A stretch of DNA of 64,000 nucleotides from Allobosea robiniae (GTDB taxonomy: Bacteria > Pseudomonadota > Alphaproteobacteria > Rhizobiales > Beijerinckiaceae): contig NZ_FNBZ01000001.1 in NCBI RefSeq assembly GCF_900102525.1, positions 124,001 to 188,000 of the forward strand, read 5' to 3'. Positions 1 through 7,841 of the stretch are shown here, one piece after another (positions within the stretch are counted from its first letter, which is position 1; every line of letters begins with the position of its first letter). Both the position numbers and the translations under genes were made by a program. The notes beneath the pieces are model-generated. The model was not told the DNA's origin and did not search any database. It saw nothing but the letters and a program-made list of their open reading frames with translations.

Positions 1-799
1 TCAGGCCGACCCTGATCCGGAAGGTCCGAGTCACGGGATCGGCCTGCGGCGCGATCTCGCGCACCCGACCGGTCGCCTCCGCACCGGCCTCCCCGGCCAG
101 GGCGACGCGCACCTGCATATCGGGCGTGAGCTGTCGCACCAGATCAGCCGGAATCTCGAAGACGGCGTCGCGGCCCTCCCGCCGCGCCAGCTGGACGATC
201 ATGCGGCCGGCTGAAACGACTTCCGAAGGTTCCGCGCCGACGCGCGTGACGACGCCCGGCGCATCGGCCTTCAGCGTTGTGAAGCCGACGACGTCCTCCG
301 CAGACCGGACCCGTGCCTGGGCCGCGTCGACTTGGGCGCGCGCGGCGGTGAGTGCCTGTTGCGCGCTCTCGAAATCCGCCTGCGTCGTGATGTGGCGTTC
401 GAGCAGATGGCTCTGCCGCTGGAACTGGTTTTCCGCCTTGCGCAGATTGCCCTGCGCCGCAGTCAACGCGGCCTGAACGGAGCGGAGATCGTTCAGCTCG
501 TTCTCGGGGTCGAGCCGCGCGACGGTCTCCCCCTCGCGGACGGTCGCGCCAAGACCGACCAGGCGTTCCGCCAGGCGACCGCCGATGCGGAAGGCCAGCG
601 ACGCCTGGTCCTGCGCCTCGATATGACCGGTGAAGGCGAGATCGGGCGCCTGGTGTGGCGGCTCGACGGTCACGGTCCGGACGAAGCGAACCGGCGCCGG
701 AGCCTCCTTCTCCTCACGGTTGCAGGAGGCGACGGCGAGCGCGATGGCGGTCACGACCGCAAGACGGCCCAGCCGCGATGAAGCTTCGCTGTGCCTCAT
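1..799 (-). CDS. RND efflux periplasmic adaptor (HlyD/AcrA family), partial
   Basis: This is the membrane-fusion subunit of a tripartite RND efflux pump, which links an inner-membrane pump to an outer-membrane channel. The gene starts at ATG 799 and runs off the left edge, so about 266 residues are visible. The N-terminus has a hydrophobic export segment ending in a lipobox-like VASC, so it is probably a lipoprotein anchored in the inner membrane. Next come a biotinyl-lipoyl-like half motif with the sequence GHIEAQDQASLAFRIGGR, a long alpha-helical hairpin rich in Q, A and E, and the second half (TLKADAPGVVTRV). The RND partner should lie further left, outside the window. Family assignment is secure; the exported substrate cannot be read. 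Confidence 0.9.
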   Translation of the reverse strand, partial: MRHSEASSRLGRLAVVTAIALAVASCNREEKEAPAPVRFVRTVTVEPPHQAPDLAFTGHIEAQDQASLAFRIGGRLAERLVGLGATVREGETVARLDPENELNDLRSVQAALTAAQGNLRKAENQFQRQSHLLERHITTQADFESAQQALTAARAQVDAAQARVRSAEDVVGFTTLKADAPGVVTRVGAEPSEVVSAGRMIVQLARREGRDAVFEIPADLVRQLTPDMQVRVALAGEAGAEATGRVREIAPQADPVTRTFRIRVGL

Positions 800-1041
800 G
801 CCCGCTCCCCCGCAGCCTCCTGCCGCTGCAGCGGCGCACCCGGGCACCCCAAGCCTTGCCTCTGCATCGAACCCTTCCCCTGACGGCCGCCCCCCGCATG
901 CCAACGGGCGCGTTTACGGCCCGCAAAGCCCTTTCAGGACGGCACAGAGAGGCTAGCAACCCCGAAGAAAAGGCGGATCAGCTCAGAATCCCAACTCTGG
1001 GCTGGTCATCCCATTGTTGGAAAAGGCCGAGTTCCCTGGGG

Positions 1042-2214
1042 TCAGGGCAGGCGGTTCTCGAGCCGCGGTGCGCGCAGGGCGAAAGCGACAGGCAGCAGCA
1101 GCAGTAATCCAACGGCAGCAACCGCGGCCATCACCAGGTAGATCTGCTCCCCCCAGCTTTCGTAGAGCCGGCCGGACAGCGTCGTCAGAACGGCCATCAC
1201 GCCGGCCCACCCGCCGGCGAGCCAGGCCTGGGCGCGCGCCTGCATGCTGCCCGGCGCCAGTCTCGTCAGCAGGAAGATGCTGGCAAGATGAGTGGCCCCG
1301 AACGTCAGGCCCTGCGTCACCTGAAGGCACATCAGGGTGGAGAGGTCGGGATCCCGCGACATCGCTCCCCAGCGCAGGATCGCCGTCGCGGCCGACGCCA
1401 CCAACAAGCCGGCTGCGCTCGCGGCTCCGTTCATGCGGTAGCCCAGGCATGAAAACACGACGACCTCAGACAGGACGCCGAGAGCCCAGAGCCCGCCCAT
1501 CGCGGCGCCGGAAGTCCCGATCGCCTGCCAGTGCAGCGTGCCGAAACCGTAGAACGCCGCGTGGCTCGCCTGCACGAACGCGGCACCGGCAATCGTGCAG
1601 ACGAGAAGCAGCGGATGCGCCGGCCATGCGGCGCTTTGCGCATCGTCTCGCGGGCGGTTCACGGTACCCGTTATGCAACGGGCGGCGGCAACGGCGGTGA
1701 GAATCGCCGAGACCAGCAACAGCACAACGATCGCGTCGGTCGAGAACCATTCGAGCGACCAGCCGGCCGCGAGATTGGCGGCGGCGAAGCCGAGCGATCC
1801 CCACAAACGGATACGGCCATAGGCGAGTTCCGACCGCGCCCCCCCGGCGAGGCGGCCGAGAGTCATGACATCGGCCAGCGCGATCAACGGTCCCTGCGCG
1901 AGGGCGATGGCGATGACGACGAGGAGGATCGGCCAGAAGCCGCGCGCGACGGTCAGGAGACCGGTGCCAGCCGCAACCAGCATGGCGCACAGCGTGAGCG
2001 CCACCGCAATGCGCCCGCTGCGGTCGGCGAGCGCTCCGACCACGGGATTGGCCACGACCCGAACCAGCAGCGGGGTCGCCAGGATGATGCCGATCGCGTC
2101 ACTCTCGAGCGACTGCGCCTGGAGCCAGAGCGGGAAGAACGGAAGATTGACCCCGAGCTCGAAGAACAGAATTGCGTAAAGAAGCGAAAGCCGCCCGGTG
2201 GGCACGCCTGTCAT
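1042..2214 (-). CDS. MFS permease, phenylpropionate-transporter-like
   Basis: A 390-residue integral membrane protein with about 12 hydrophobic segments. Residues near 45-65 hold the MFS loop 2-3 signature in the form NPVVGALADRSGR. The N-terminal segment with LPLW-type residues (NLPFFPLWLQ) resembles the MFS_1-like group that includes HcaT/NupG-type permeases. The frame is open to a GTG at 2223, but GGGGAG lies 8 bases before ATG 2214, so I chose that start. It is about 240 bp upstream of the efflux adaptor and on the same strand, with no other partner. Its substrate is unknown. Confidence 0.8.
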   Translation of the reverse strand: MTGVPTGRLSLLYAILFFELGVNLPFFPLWLQAQSLESDAIGIILATPLLVRVVANPVVGALADRSGRIAVALTLCAMLVAAGTGLLTVARGFWPILLVVIAIALAQGPLIALADVMTLGRLAGGARSELAYGRIRLWGSLGFAAANLAAGWSLEWFSTDAIVVLLLVSAILTAVAAARCITGTVNRPRDDAQSAAWPAHPLLLVCTIAGAAFVQASHAAFYGFGTLHWQAIGTSGAAMGGLWALGVLSEVVVFSCLGYRMNGAASAAGLLVASAATAILRWGAMSRDPDLSTLMCLQVTQGLTFGATHLASIFLLTRLAPGSMQARAQAWLAGGWAGVMAVLTTLSGRLYESWGEQIYLVMAAVAAVGLLLLLPVAFALRAPRLENRLP

Positions 2215-2294
2215 CAGGCCCACTCCCCGAGCGGCGGGTTTGGGCTCGGCCGGTCAGATGGCCGCGTTTTCGGGCGTGATGGAAGCCGCACCGG

Positions 2295-3248
2295 TCAACC
2301 CTGGCCCAGCCCTTCCCGTTCATCGGCGAAGGAGCGGACGATCCCGCGCTCGCGCGCCTCGGTCGGGCTGTAGCCGAACTCCCGCCGGAAGGCCCGGCTG
2401 AAGGTCGAGTGATCGACGAATCCAACCTCGTTTCCAATGGCGTGGATGGAGAGCATTTCACGCTGGGAACTCAGGCGGAGATGCGCCTCGCGCAGGCGCT
2501 CTCTATTGATGAAATGAGCCACTCCGCCGCTGTTCTCGAAAAGCCGATACAGTTTCGAGCGGGACATCGCCAGCAGGCGGACCAGCCGCTCGGGACCGAA
2601 ATCCGGGGCGGCCATGTTCTGACGCACGACGGCGCGCGCCCTGTCGATGAGAGCCGCCCCCAAGGCGGAACGCGCAGGCTCCTGATAGGTCGACAGGGGC
2701 GTGATGCAGGCCGCGATGAGGGCCCTTGTCGGCATCTCCAGGTTTGCGGCGTGCTCCGGGGTGACGTGAGGCAGATGCCGGACAAGGCCGTCCATGTAGT
2801 CGCTGAGCAGCGGTGCGAAATCCGGGCTCACCTCGACACCGTGGGCTCCATCGAGGCGCTGCTCATCGACCGGGCGCTGATCACGCGGCAGATAGAGGGT
2901 GATGACCTCGCTGTCCTGCGCCTGGCCCTCATAGGGCAGCGCCAGCGAACGAAAGCTCAGCTCTCCCCGCGCCGAGCCATCGGCTGCCACCGCCCGCGCC
3001 AGCACCACACACCAATGGTCCAGATAGGATTTGGGGTGGTGCCGCCATTGCCGGCCCGGCGCGCCCGAATAGACAACACGTGTCAGAACAAGCTCCCCCA
3101 GGGTCCAGGACGAGAATGCAGCGGCAAATCCTGCCGACCGCTCCCCTGTCGGAAAAAGCTCGATCGTGTCCTTGTGCAAGGAACGCCAGGCGTCGAACTG
3201 GTCCTTCGCCTGAAGCTCCATGGTGCAAAACTGCGCCACAGAAAACAT
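2295..3248 (-). CDS. AraC-family transcriptional regulator
   Basis: A 317-residue regulator. The N-terminal two thirds look like an AraC-binding-like ligand domain. The C-terminal 100 residues hold two helix-turn-helix motifs, the first around FGPERLVRLLAMSRSKLYRLF and the second ending in the classical VGFVDHSTFSRAFRREFGYSP signature. I chose ATG 3248 rather than the upstream in-frame ATG 3290 because GGAAGGA lies 7 bases before it. The ligand is not evident. The 237 bp upstream gap is AT-rich and carries an FNR/FixK-type palindrome placed like an activating class II site, so oxygen-responsive expression is likely. The neighbouring MFS gene, also on the minus strand, is a possible target. 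Confidence 0.88.
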   Translation of the reverse strand: MFSVAQFCTMELQAKDQFDAWRSLHKDTIELFPTGERSAGFAAAFSSWTLGELVLTRVVYSGAPGRQWRHHPKSYLDHWCVVLARAVAADGSARGELSFRSLALPYEGQAQDSEVITLYLPRDQRPVDEQRLDGAHGVEVSPDFAPLLSDYMDGLVRHLPHVTPEHAANLEMPTRALIAACITPLSTYQEPARSALGAALIDRARAVVRQNMAAPDFGPERLVRLLAMSRSKLYRLFENSGGVAHFINRERLREAHLRLSSQREMLSIHAIGNEVGFVDHSTFSRAFRREFGYSPTEARERGIVRSFADEREGLGQG

Positions 3249-3342
3249 GCTGACGTCCTTCCTCACCCCACCATGAGAGAAAGCCGGCATCAGATACTCC
3301 GATTACTCTGCGGTTTTGCGCAGGCCACAGAAGCAGGATCTG

Positions 3343-3385
3343 ATCCTAACACTGGTCGCATTTGGACGAAATTGATCTAAATCAA
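3343..3385 (-). promoter_or_regulatory. FNR/FixK-type box with matching -10 upstream of araC-family gene
   Basis: Positions 3372-3385 read TTGATCTAAATCAA, a perfect TTGAT-N4-ATCAA palindrome. On the minus strand a -10-like TAGGAT occupies 3348-3343. A transcription start 6-7 bases beyond that hexamer would put the box centre at about -41.5, the usual position for class II activation by FNR, Anr or FixK. The predicted 5' leader to ATG 3248 is about 90 bases. Box and spacing are seen directly; binding is inferred. Confidence 0.6.
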
Positions 3386-3484
3386 CAGGGCAATCCGGAA
3401 GTAGAGTTATCTAACAACAGTCTAAAATTCGAATTACCGCCGAATATCCGTCAATATTGGCTTTCGCCGCCCGACCCGTCAACC

Positions 3485-4660
3485 CTATGGCGTCGTTGCT
3501 GCATCGAAGACTCGGATTGGCGCGGTGACCAGAAGAGTCGCGGCGGAGCTGATCGCCCCCGCCGCCGCCAGGGGCGCCGGGACATCGAAATCGGTGATCA
3601 CCTGTCCCTGCAGCAGCCGGTCGCCGATGAGGCGCACTGCATCCGGGCTCGCCGCGAACAGGTCGTGGTTGAGGCGGTCGCCCGCATTGATCGCGGAGAG
3701 GTCGATCACGGTGATCCCGGAGAACCCGGCGAACTGGTTGCGGTATTCCTCCTGCGTCGGGTCGATGCCGCCGAGCCGCGTCGCACCGCGCGCGATGAAG
3801 CGGGAGACCTGCAGTGCCCGGTCGTGCTGGGCCGTGAACAGCGTGATCTGCGGTCGCTTCGGCCCCATATCCTCGATCTGGCGGCGGAAGACGCCGACAT
3901 CGAGATCCGGCGACGCCAGGATGAGATTGGTGATCTTGCGCGGGACGCCGCCGCTTTTGAGCGCGATCTGCCGGACCGCCTCGACGGCGGGCCAGCTTCC
4001 CATCGAATGGGCCAGGATCACGATCTCCCGGACAGAGGGGGCGGCGGCCGCGACGCCCAGCAGGTCCGCGAGGTCGGAGCGCGAATAGGACGCATTGTCG
4101 AAGTCGCGGCTGTAGTCGAGCAGGTAGCCGCGGGAGGGCCAGGAGAAGAGAACCGGCGAGGCATCGGCGTCGGCATCATGCGCCAGTTGCGCGAAGCGGA
4201 AGACGGCTCGGTCGAACGGCGTATTGAAGCCGTGCACGAACACGAAGACGCGCTTCGAGCGTCCGCTCGTTGACCTGAACCAGTCGGCGAGCCTGGCTTT
4301 CGGCAGCGCCGTGGAGGCGGTGACGGTGAAATCCGTGGCGGGATTCCCGGGAACCGATCGTGGGAACTGGATGCTGCCGACCTCGCGGTTGCGCGGGATC
4401 GAGACGACGATATTCCGGAACGAGACGCCCTCGCCCCGCTCGCCGCTGAACAGGACGCCGGCATCGGCGGAGGGCGCGCGCGTCGTCGCCGCCAGCATGT
4501 TGACGCTGTCGGTGCCGGGAACGGGCGCCACCGGCTCCAGGAGCCCGCGCGGCGTCGATGCGCAAGCCGACAGACCGGCGGCGAGCGCGACGAGCAGGAG
4601 CCAAGACAAACGCGCGCGAGCGGAGCGCTGGCACCGCTCCAGCCATGTCACGCCGTTCAT
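3485..4660 (-). CDS. Alpha/beta hydrolase lipoprotein (DUF900 type)
   Basis: A 391-residue protein. The signal peptide ends in the lipobox LSAC near residue 33, so it is predicted to be lipidated. The alpha/beta-hydrolase core shows the oxyanion HG in VFVHGFN, the nucleophile elbow AHSMGS, an acidic residue region (LASPDLDV) and a late catalytic His in RLNHDLF. This pattern matches the DUF900 esterase-like family; the substrate is unknown. The frame extends up to 4741, but those residues are not signal-like and ATG 4660 gives a standard lipoprotein start. It is divergent from the AbgT transporter gene across a 324 bp gap. Confidence 0.82.
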   Translation of the reverse strand: MNGVTWLERCQRSARARLSWLLLVALAAGLSACASTPRGLLEPVAPVPGTDSVNMLAATTRAPSADAGVLFSGERGEGVSFRNIVVSIPRNREVGSIQFPRSVPGNPATDFTVTASTALPKARLADWFRSTSGRSKRVFVFVHGFNTPFDRAVFRFAQLAHDADADASPVLFSWPSRGYLLDYSRDFDNASYSRSDLADLLGVAAAAPSVREIVILAHSMGSWPAVEAVRQIALKSGGVPRKITNLILASPDLDVGVFRRQIEDMGPKRPQITLFTAQHDRALQVSRFIARGATRLGGIDPTQEEYRNQFAGFSGITVIDLSAINAGDRLNHDLFAASPDAVRLIGDRLLQGQVITDFDVPAPLAAAGAISSAATLLVTAPIRVFDAATTP

Positions 4661-4984
4661 CTCGACGCCTCGAACATCCCTTCCCCCGCATCCTGGCCCT
4701 GGTCCGGCATCGTTCCGCCCCGGTCGATCATCGGCCGACAAAGGCCTTCACCGCGGCGGACCGTAGAAAGCCACCCCGCCGGCGGCAAGCCCACACCCCG
4801 CCTACGGGCGCCACGAAGGAGACTTTGGGACAGAAGGCCCAAAGTTTGGGATTCTCTGCCGATGCTCTCCCGGCTCCCGGACTTAAGGTTCCCCCATCAC
4901 GCTCGGAGCTTTGCGGGTGCCGGAGTCTTCGGCACATCGGCCGCGGGTTTGCTGCGGAAAGCCTGGGCTCAAGGGGGGAATGCG
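4661..4984. promoter_or_regulatory. Divergent promoter gap with inverted repeat
   Basis: This 324 bp gap separates the hydrolase gene (minus) from the AbgT gene (plus). Positions 4822-4829 (ACTTTGGG) and 4838-4845 (CCCAAAGT) form a perfect 8 bp inverted repeat with an 8-base spacer, a shape typical of dimeric regulator operators. A second, smaller repeat (GTGCCG and CGGCAC) lies at 4917-4935. I see no gene in the gap. The regulator is unknown. Confidence 0.4.
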
Positions 4985-6535
4985 ATGACCACTGCCACCG
5001 TCGCGCCGAAAACGACCATGCAGAGGTTTCTCGACACCGTCGAGAAGGTGGGAAACATGGTTCCCCACCCCGTTGTCATCTTCCTGATCCTGATCGGCAT
5101 CGTCATTGCCCTCTCGGCTGTGCTGGGGCTGTTCGGCACCGCCGTCACCTACGAGCGGATCAACCCCGACACCCATAAAATCGAGGCGGCGAGCACGGCG
5201 ATCCAGAGCCTGCTGACCATCGACGGCATCCGCTTCATGTATTCGTCGCTGATCCCGAATTTCATGAGCTTCACGGCCGTCGGGCTGATGATCGTCGCGA
5301 TGATCGGCGCCGGCGTCGCCGAGGAATCAGGGCTCGTCACCGCGCTGATCCGCAAGCTTGTGATCGTCTCGCCGCACTGGGCGCTGACCTATATCCTCGC
5401 CTTCGTCGGCATCATCGCCAGCATCGCGGCCGATGCCGGCTATCTCGTCTTGATCCCGCTCGCCGGCATTGCCTATCTCGCTGTCGGCCGCCATCCGGTC
5501 GCGGGCCTGGCGCTCGGCTTCGCAGCGGTCGCCGGTGCCTTCACCGTCAACATGCTGATCAAGCCGCTCGATGCGGTTCTGGTCGAGTTCACCAACGACG
5601 CGGCCCGCCTTGTCGACCCCAATCGCACGATCGGCCTCGCATCCAATCTCTGGTTCTCGATCGCCTCGGTGCTGTTTCTGACCGTCATCATCGCGTTCAT
5701 CACCGACAAGATGATTTCGCCGCGCCTGGGCAGCTACGATCCGAAGCTGGCGGCCGAGGGAACAGTCACCGAGCAAGGCGCCGTGCTGTCCGAGGCGGAG
5801 TCGCGCGGTCTTCGCTTCGCCGGTCTCGGCCTCCTCGGACTGATCGCGGTGTTCTGCCTCCTCACGCTCCCCACGGGCGCGCCCCTGCGTAATCCGACCA
5901 CCGGAGAGTTGATCGGCAACTCGCCCTTCATGAACGGCCTGATCGCGCTCATCATGCTGATGTTCCTCGTCACCGGTTGGGCCTATGGCATCGGCGCCGG
6001 CACGCTGAAGACGCTGGCGGAGGTCATCGCCGCGATCGAGAAATCGATCAAAAGCATGGGCGGCACGATCTTCCTGTTCTTCGTGCTCAGCCAGTTCGTC
6101 GCCTACTTCACCTACACCAATATCGGCACGGTCATGGCGCTGAGCCTTTCGGGCATGCTCCAGGCCGCCAATATCGGCGCCCTGCCGCTGCTGCTCGGTT
6201 TCATCGTGGTGGTCGCGATCATCGACCTGCTTCTCACTGGCGCGATCGCGAAATGGGCGATCTTCGCCCCCGTCTTCGTGCCCCTGCTGATGAAGCTCGG
6301 CGTCGAGCCGGAAGCCGTGCTCGCGGCCTATCGCATCGGCGATTCGCCGATGAACGCGATTACCCCGCTCAACGCCTATTTCGCCCTCGTGGTCGGCTTC
6401 ATCCAAAGATACGACAGGAATGCCGGCGTCGGCACCGTGGTCTCGCTGATGCTGCCCTATGTCGTGTGGATGTTCGTGCTTTGGACGGCTCTGTTCGCCG
6501 TCTGGAAGATGCTCGGCCTGCCTTGGGGGCTCTGA
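4985..6535 (+). CDS. AbgT-family transporter
   Basis: A 516-residue inner-membrane protein of the AbgT family, whose members import p-aminobenzoyl-glutamate (AbgT) or act as drug/metabolite exporters (MtrF, YdaH). Length and the multi-segment hydrophobic profile fit the family. Conserved stretches include IGAGVAEESGLVTALIRKLV and, near the C-terminus, GDSPMNAITPLNAYFALVVG. The frame is open from 4862, but AAGGGGGGA lies directly before ATG 4985. The next gene encodes a cytosolic M20 peptidase, which suggests import of a peptide-like or acyl-amino-acid substrate that is then hydrolysed. The exact substrate is not readable. Confidence 0.9.
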   Translation: MTTATVAPKTTMQRFLDTVEKVGNMVPHPVVIFLILIGIVIALSAVLGLFGTAVTYERINPDTHKIEAASTAIQSLLTIDGIRFMYSSLIPNFMSFTAVGLMIVAMIGAGVAEESGLVTALIRKLVIVSPHWALTYILAFVGIIASIAADAGYLVLIPLAGIAYLAVGRHPVAGLALGFAAVAGAFTVNMLIKPLDAVLVEFTNDAARLVDPNRTIGLASNLWFSIASVLFLTVIIAFITDKMISPRLGSYDPKLAAEGTVTEQGAVLSEAESRGLRFAGLGLLGLIAVFCLLTLPTGAPLRNPTTGELIGNSPFMNGLIALIMLMFLVTGWAYGIGAGTLKTLAEVIAAIEKSIKSMGGTIFLFFVLSQFVAYFTYTNIGTVMALSLSGMLQAANIGALPLLLGFIVVVAIIDLLLTGAIAKWAIFAPVFVPLLMKLGVEPEAVLAAYRIGDSPMNAITPLNAYFALVVGFIQRYDRNAGVGTVVSLMLPYVVWMFVLWTALFAVWKMLGLPWGL

Positions 6536-6577
6536 GCCCCATCGCAGCCCTCCCCGTCGCCAATCCAACCCGTTCGG

Positions 6578-7792
6578 ATGCAGATCATGACGACACCCGC
6601 CATTCCGCTCGACGTCGAAGCCGCCATCGCGCATCTCATGCGCTTCCTCTCGGTCGAGGGCGTGACCGGCAAGGAAGCCAATATCGGCGCTGCCGTCAGC
6701 GAGGCGCTAAAGGCCGTCGGCGTGCCGGCCTCGGCCATCCGCTTCGACGATGCCAACAAGCGCATCCCGCTGCCGACCGAGACCGGCAACCTCATCGTCG
6801 ACCTCCCCGGCACCAAGGCCGGTCCGCGCCTGCTGTTCTCGACCCATCTCGACACCGTGCCGCTCTGCGCCGGGGCCAAGCCGAAACGCGAGGGTGACCG
6901 CATCGTCTCTGACGGCACCACCGCGCTCGGCGGCGATGCCCGCACCGGCGTGGCGCTGCTCGTCGTGCTGGCCGAGACGCTGATCAAGAACAAATTGCCC
7001 CACCCGCCGATCACGCTGCTGTTCACGGTGCGCGAGGAAAGCGGGCTGCACGGCGCGCGCGAGCTCAACCCGAAGGATCTCGGCGGCGCCGTCATGTGCA
7101 TCAATGTCGACGGCCAGCTCGCCTCCGAATTGCTGATCGGCGCGGTCGGCCAGGAGAACTGGGAAGTCGAGATCACCGGCAAGGCCTCCCATGCCGGCGT
7201 CGCTCCGGAAAAGGGCATCTCGGCGACGCTCGTCGGCGCGATCGCACTTGCGGAAGCTCGCCGCGAGGGCTGGTTCGGCAAGATCGTGAAGTCCGATGGC
7301 CGCGGCACCAGCAATGTCGGCATCTTCGGCGGCAAGGGCGGCACGGTCGCCGCCGGCGACGCGACCAATGTCGTCACCGACTATGCTTACATCCGCGGCG
7401 AGGCGCGCAGCCCCGAGGCCGCTTTCGCCACCAAGATCGCCGAGGCCTTCAAGGCCGCCTTCGCCAAGGCTCAAGGCGAGGTGAAGGACGATGGCGGCGA
7501 GACGGCGAAGGTGACGTTCACCCACAAGCCGGCCTATCCACCCTTCGAGCTCGCCAAGGATTCGGCTGTGGTCAAGCGCGCTGCTAAGGCGCTCGGTATC
7601 CTGGGTATCGAACCGAACTACCTGTTCTCCAATGGCGGCCTCGATGCCAACTGGCTCGACAAGCACGGCGTCCCGACCATCACGATCGGCGCCGGCCAGG
7701 CCGAGATCCACACGATCAAGGAATATGTGAATCTCACCGAGTACGAAAAAGGCTGCCGTCTCGGCATCCTGATGGCGACGCTCGAAGACTGA
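6578..7792 (+). CDS. M20-family metallopeptidase, peptidase T-like
   Basis: A 404-residue cytosolic di-zinc hydrolase. The first metal His and the catalytic Asp are in STHLDTVP. The bridging Asp is in GGDARTGVA, the catalytic and metal Glu pair in VREESGLHGA, and the last metal His in HTIKEYV. A dimerisation or lid domain sits in the middle, around GKASHAGVAPEKGISA. The pattern is closer to peptidase T-like enzymes than to the AbgA/AbgB p-aminobenzoyl-glutamate hydrolases. ATG 6578 and ATG 6587 are both possible starts; neither has a strong Shine-Dalgarno. It lies 42 bp after the AbgT gene and is probably co-transcribed. Confidence 0.88.
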   Translation: MQIMTTPAIPLDVEAAIAHLMRFLSVEGVTGKEANIGAAVSEALKAVGVPASAIRFDDANKRIPLPTETGNLIVDLPGTKAGPRLLFSTHLDTVPLCAGAKPKREGDRIVSDGTTALGGDARTGVALLVVLAETLIKNKLPHPPITLLFTVREESGLHGARELNPKDLGGAVMCINVDGQLASELLIGAVGQENWEVEITGKASHAGVAPEKGISATLVGAIALAEARREGWFGKIVKSDGRGTSNVGIFGGKGGTVAAGDATNVVTDYAYIRGEARSPEAAFATKIAEAFKAAFAKAQGEVKDDGGETAKVTFTHKPAYPPFELAKDSAVVKRAAKALGILGIEPNYLFSNGGLDANWLDKHGVPTITIGAGQAEIHTIKEYVNLTEYEKGCRLGILMATLED

Positions 7793-7841
7793 GACCCTTC
7801 AAACGGGTCTGCGGCCGAGAACACCCCCAAGGAGCTGATGC

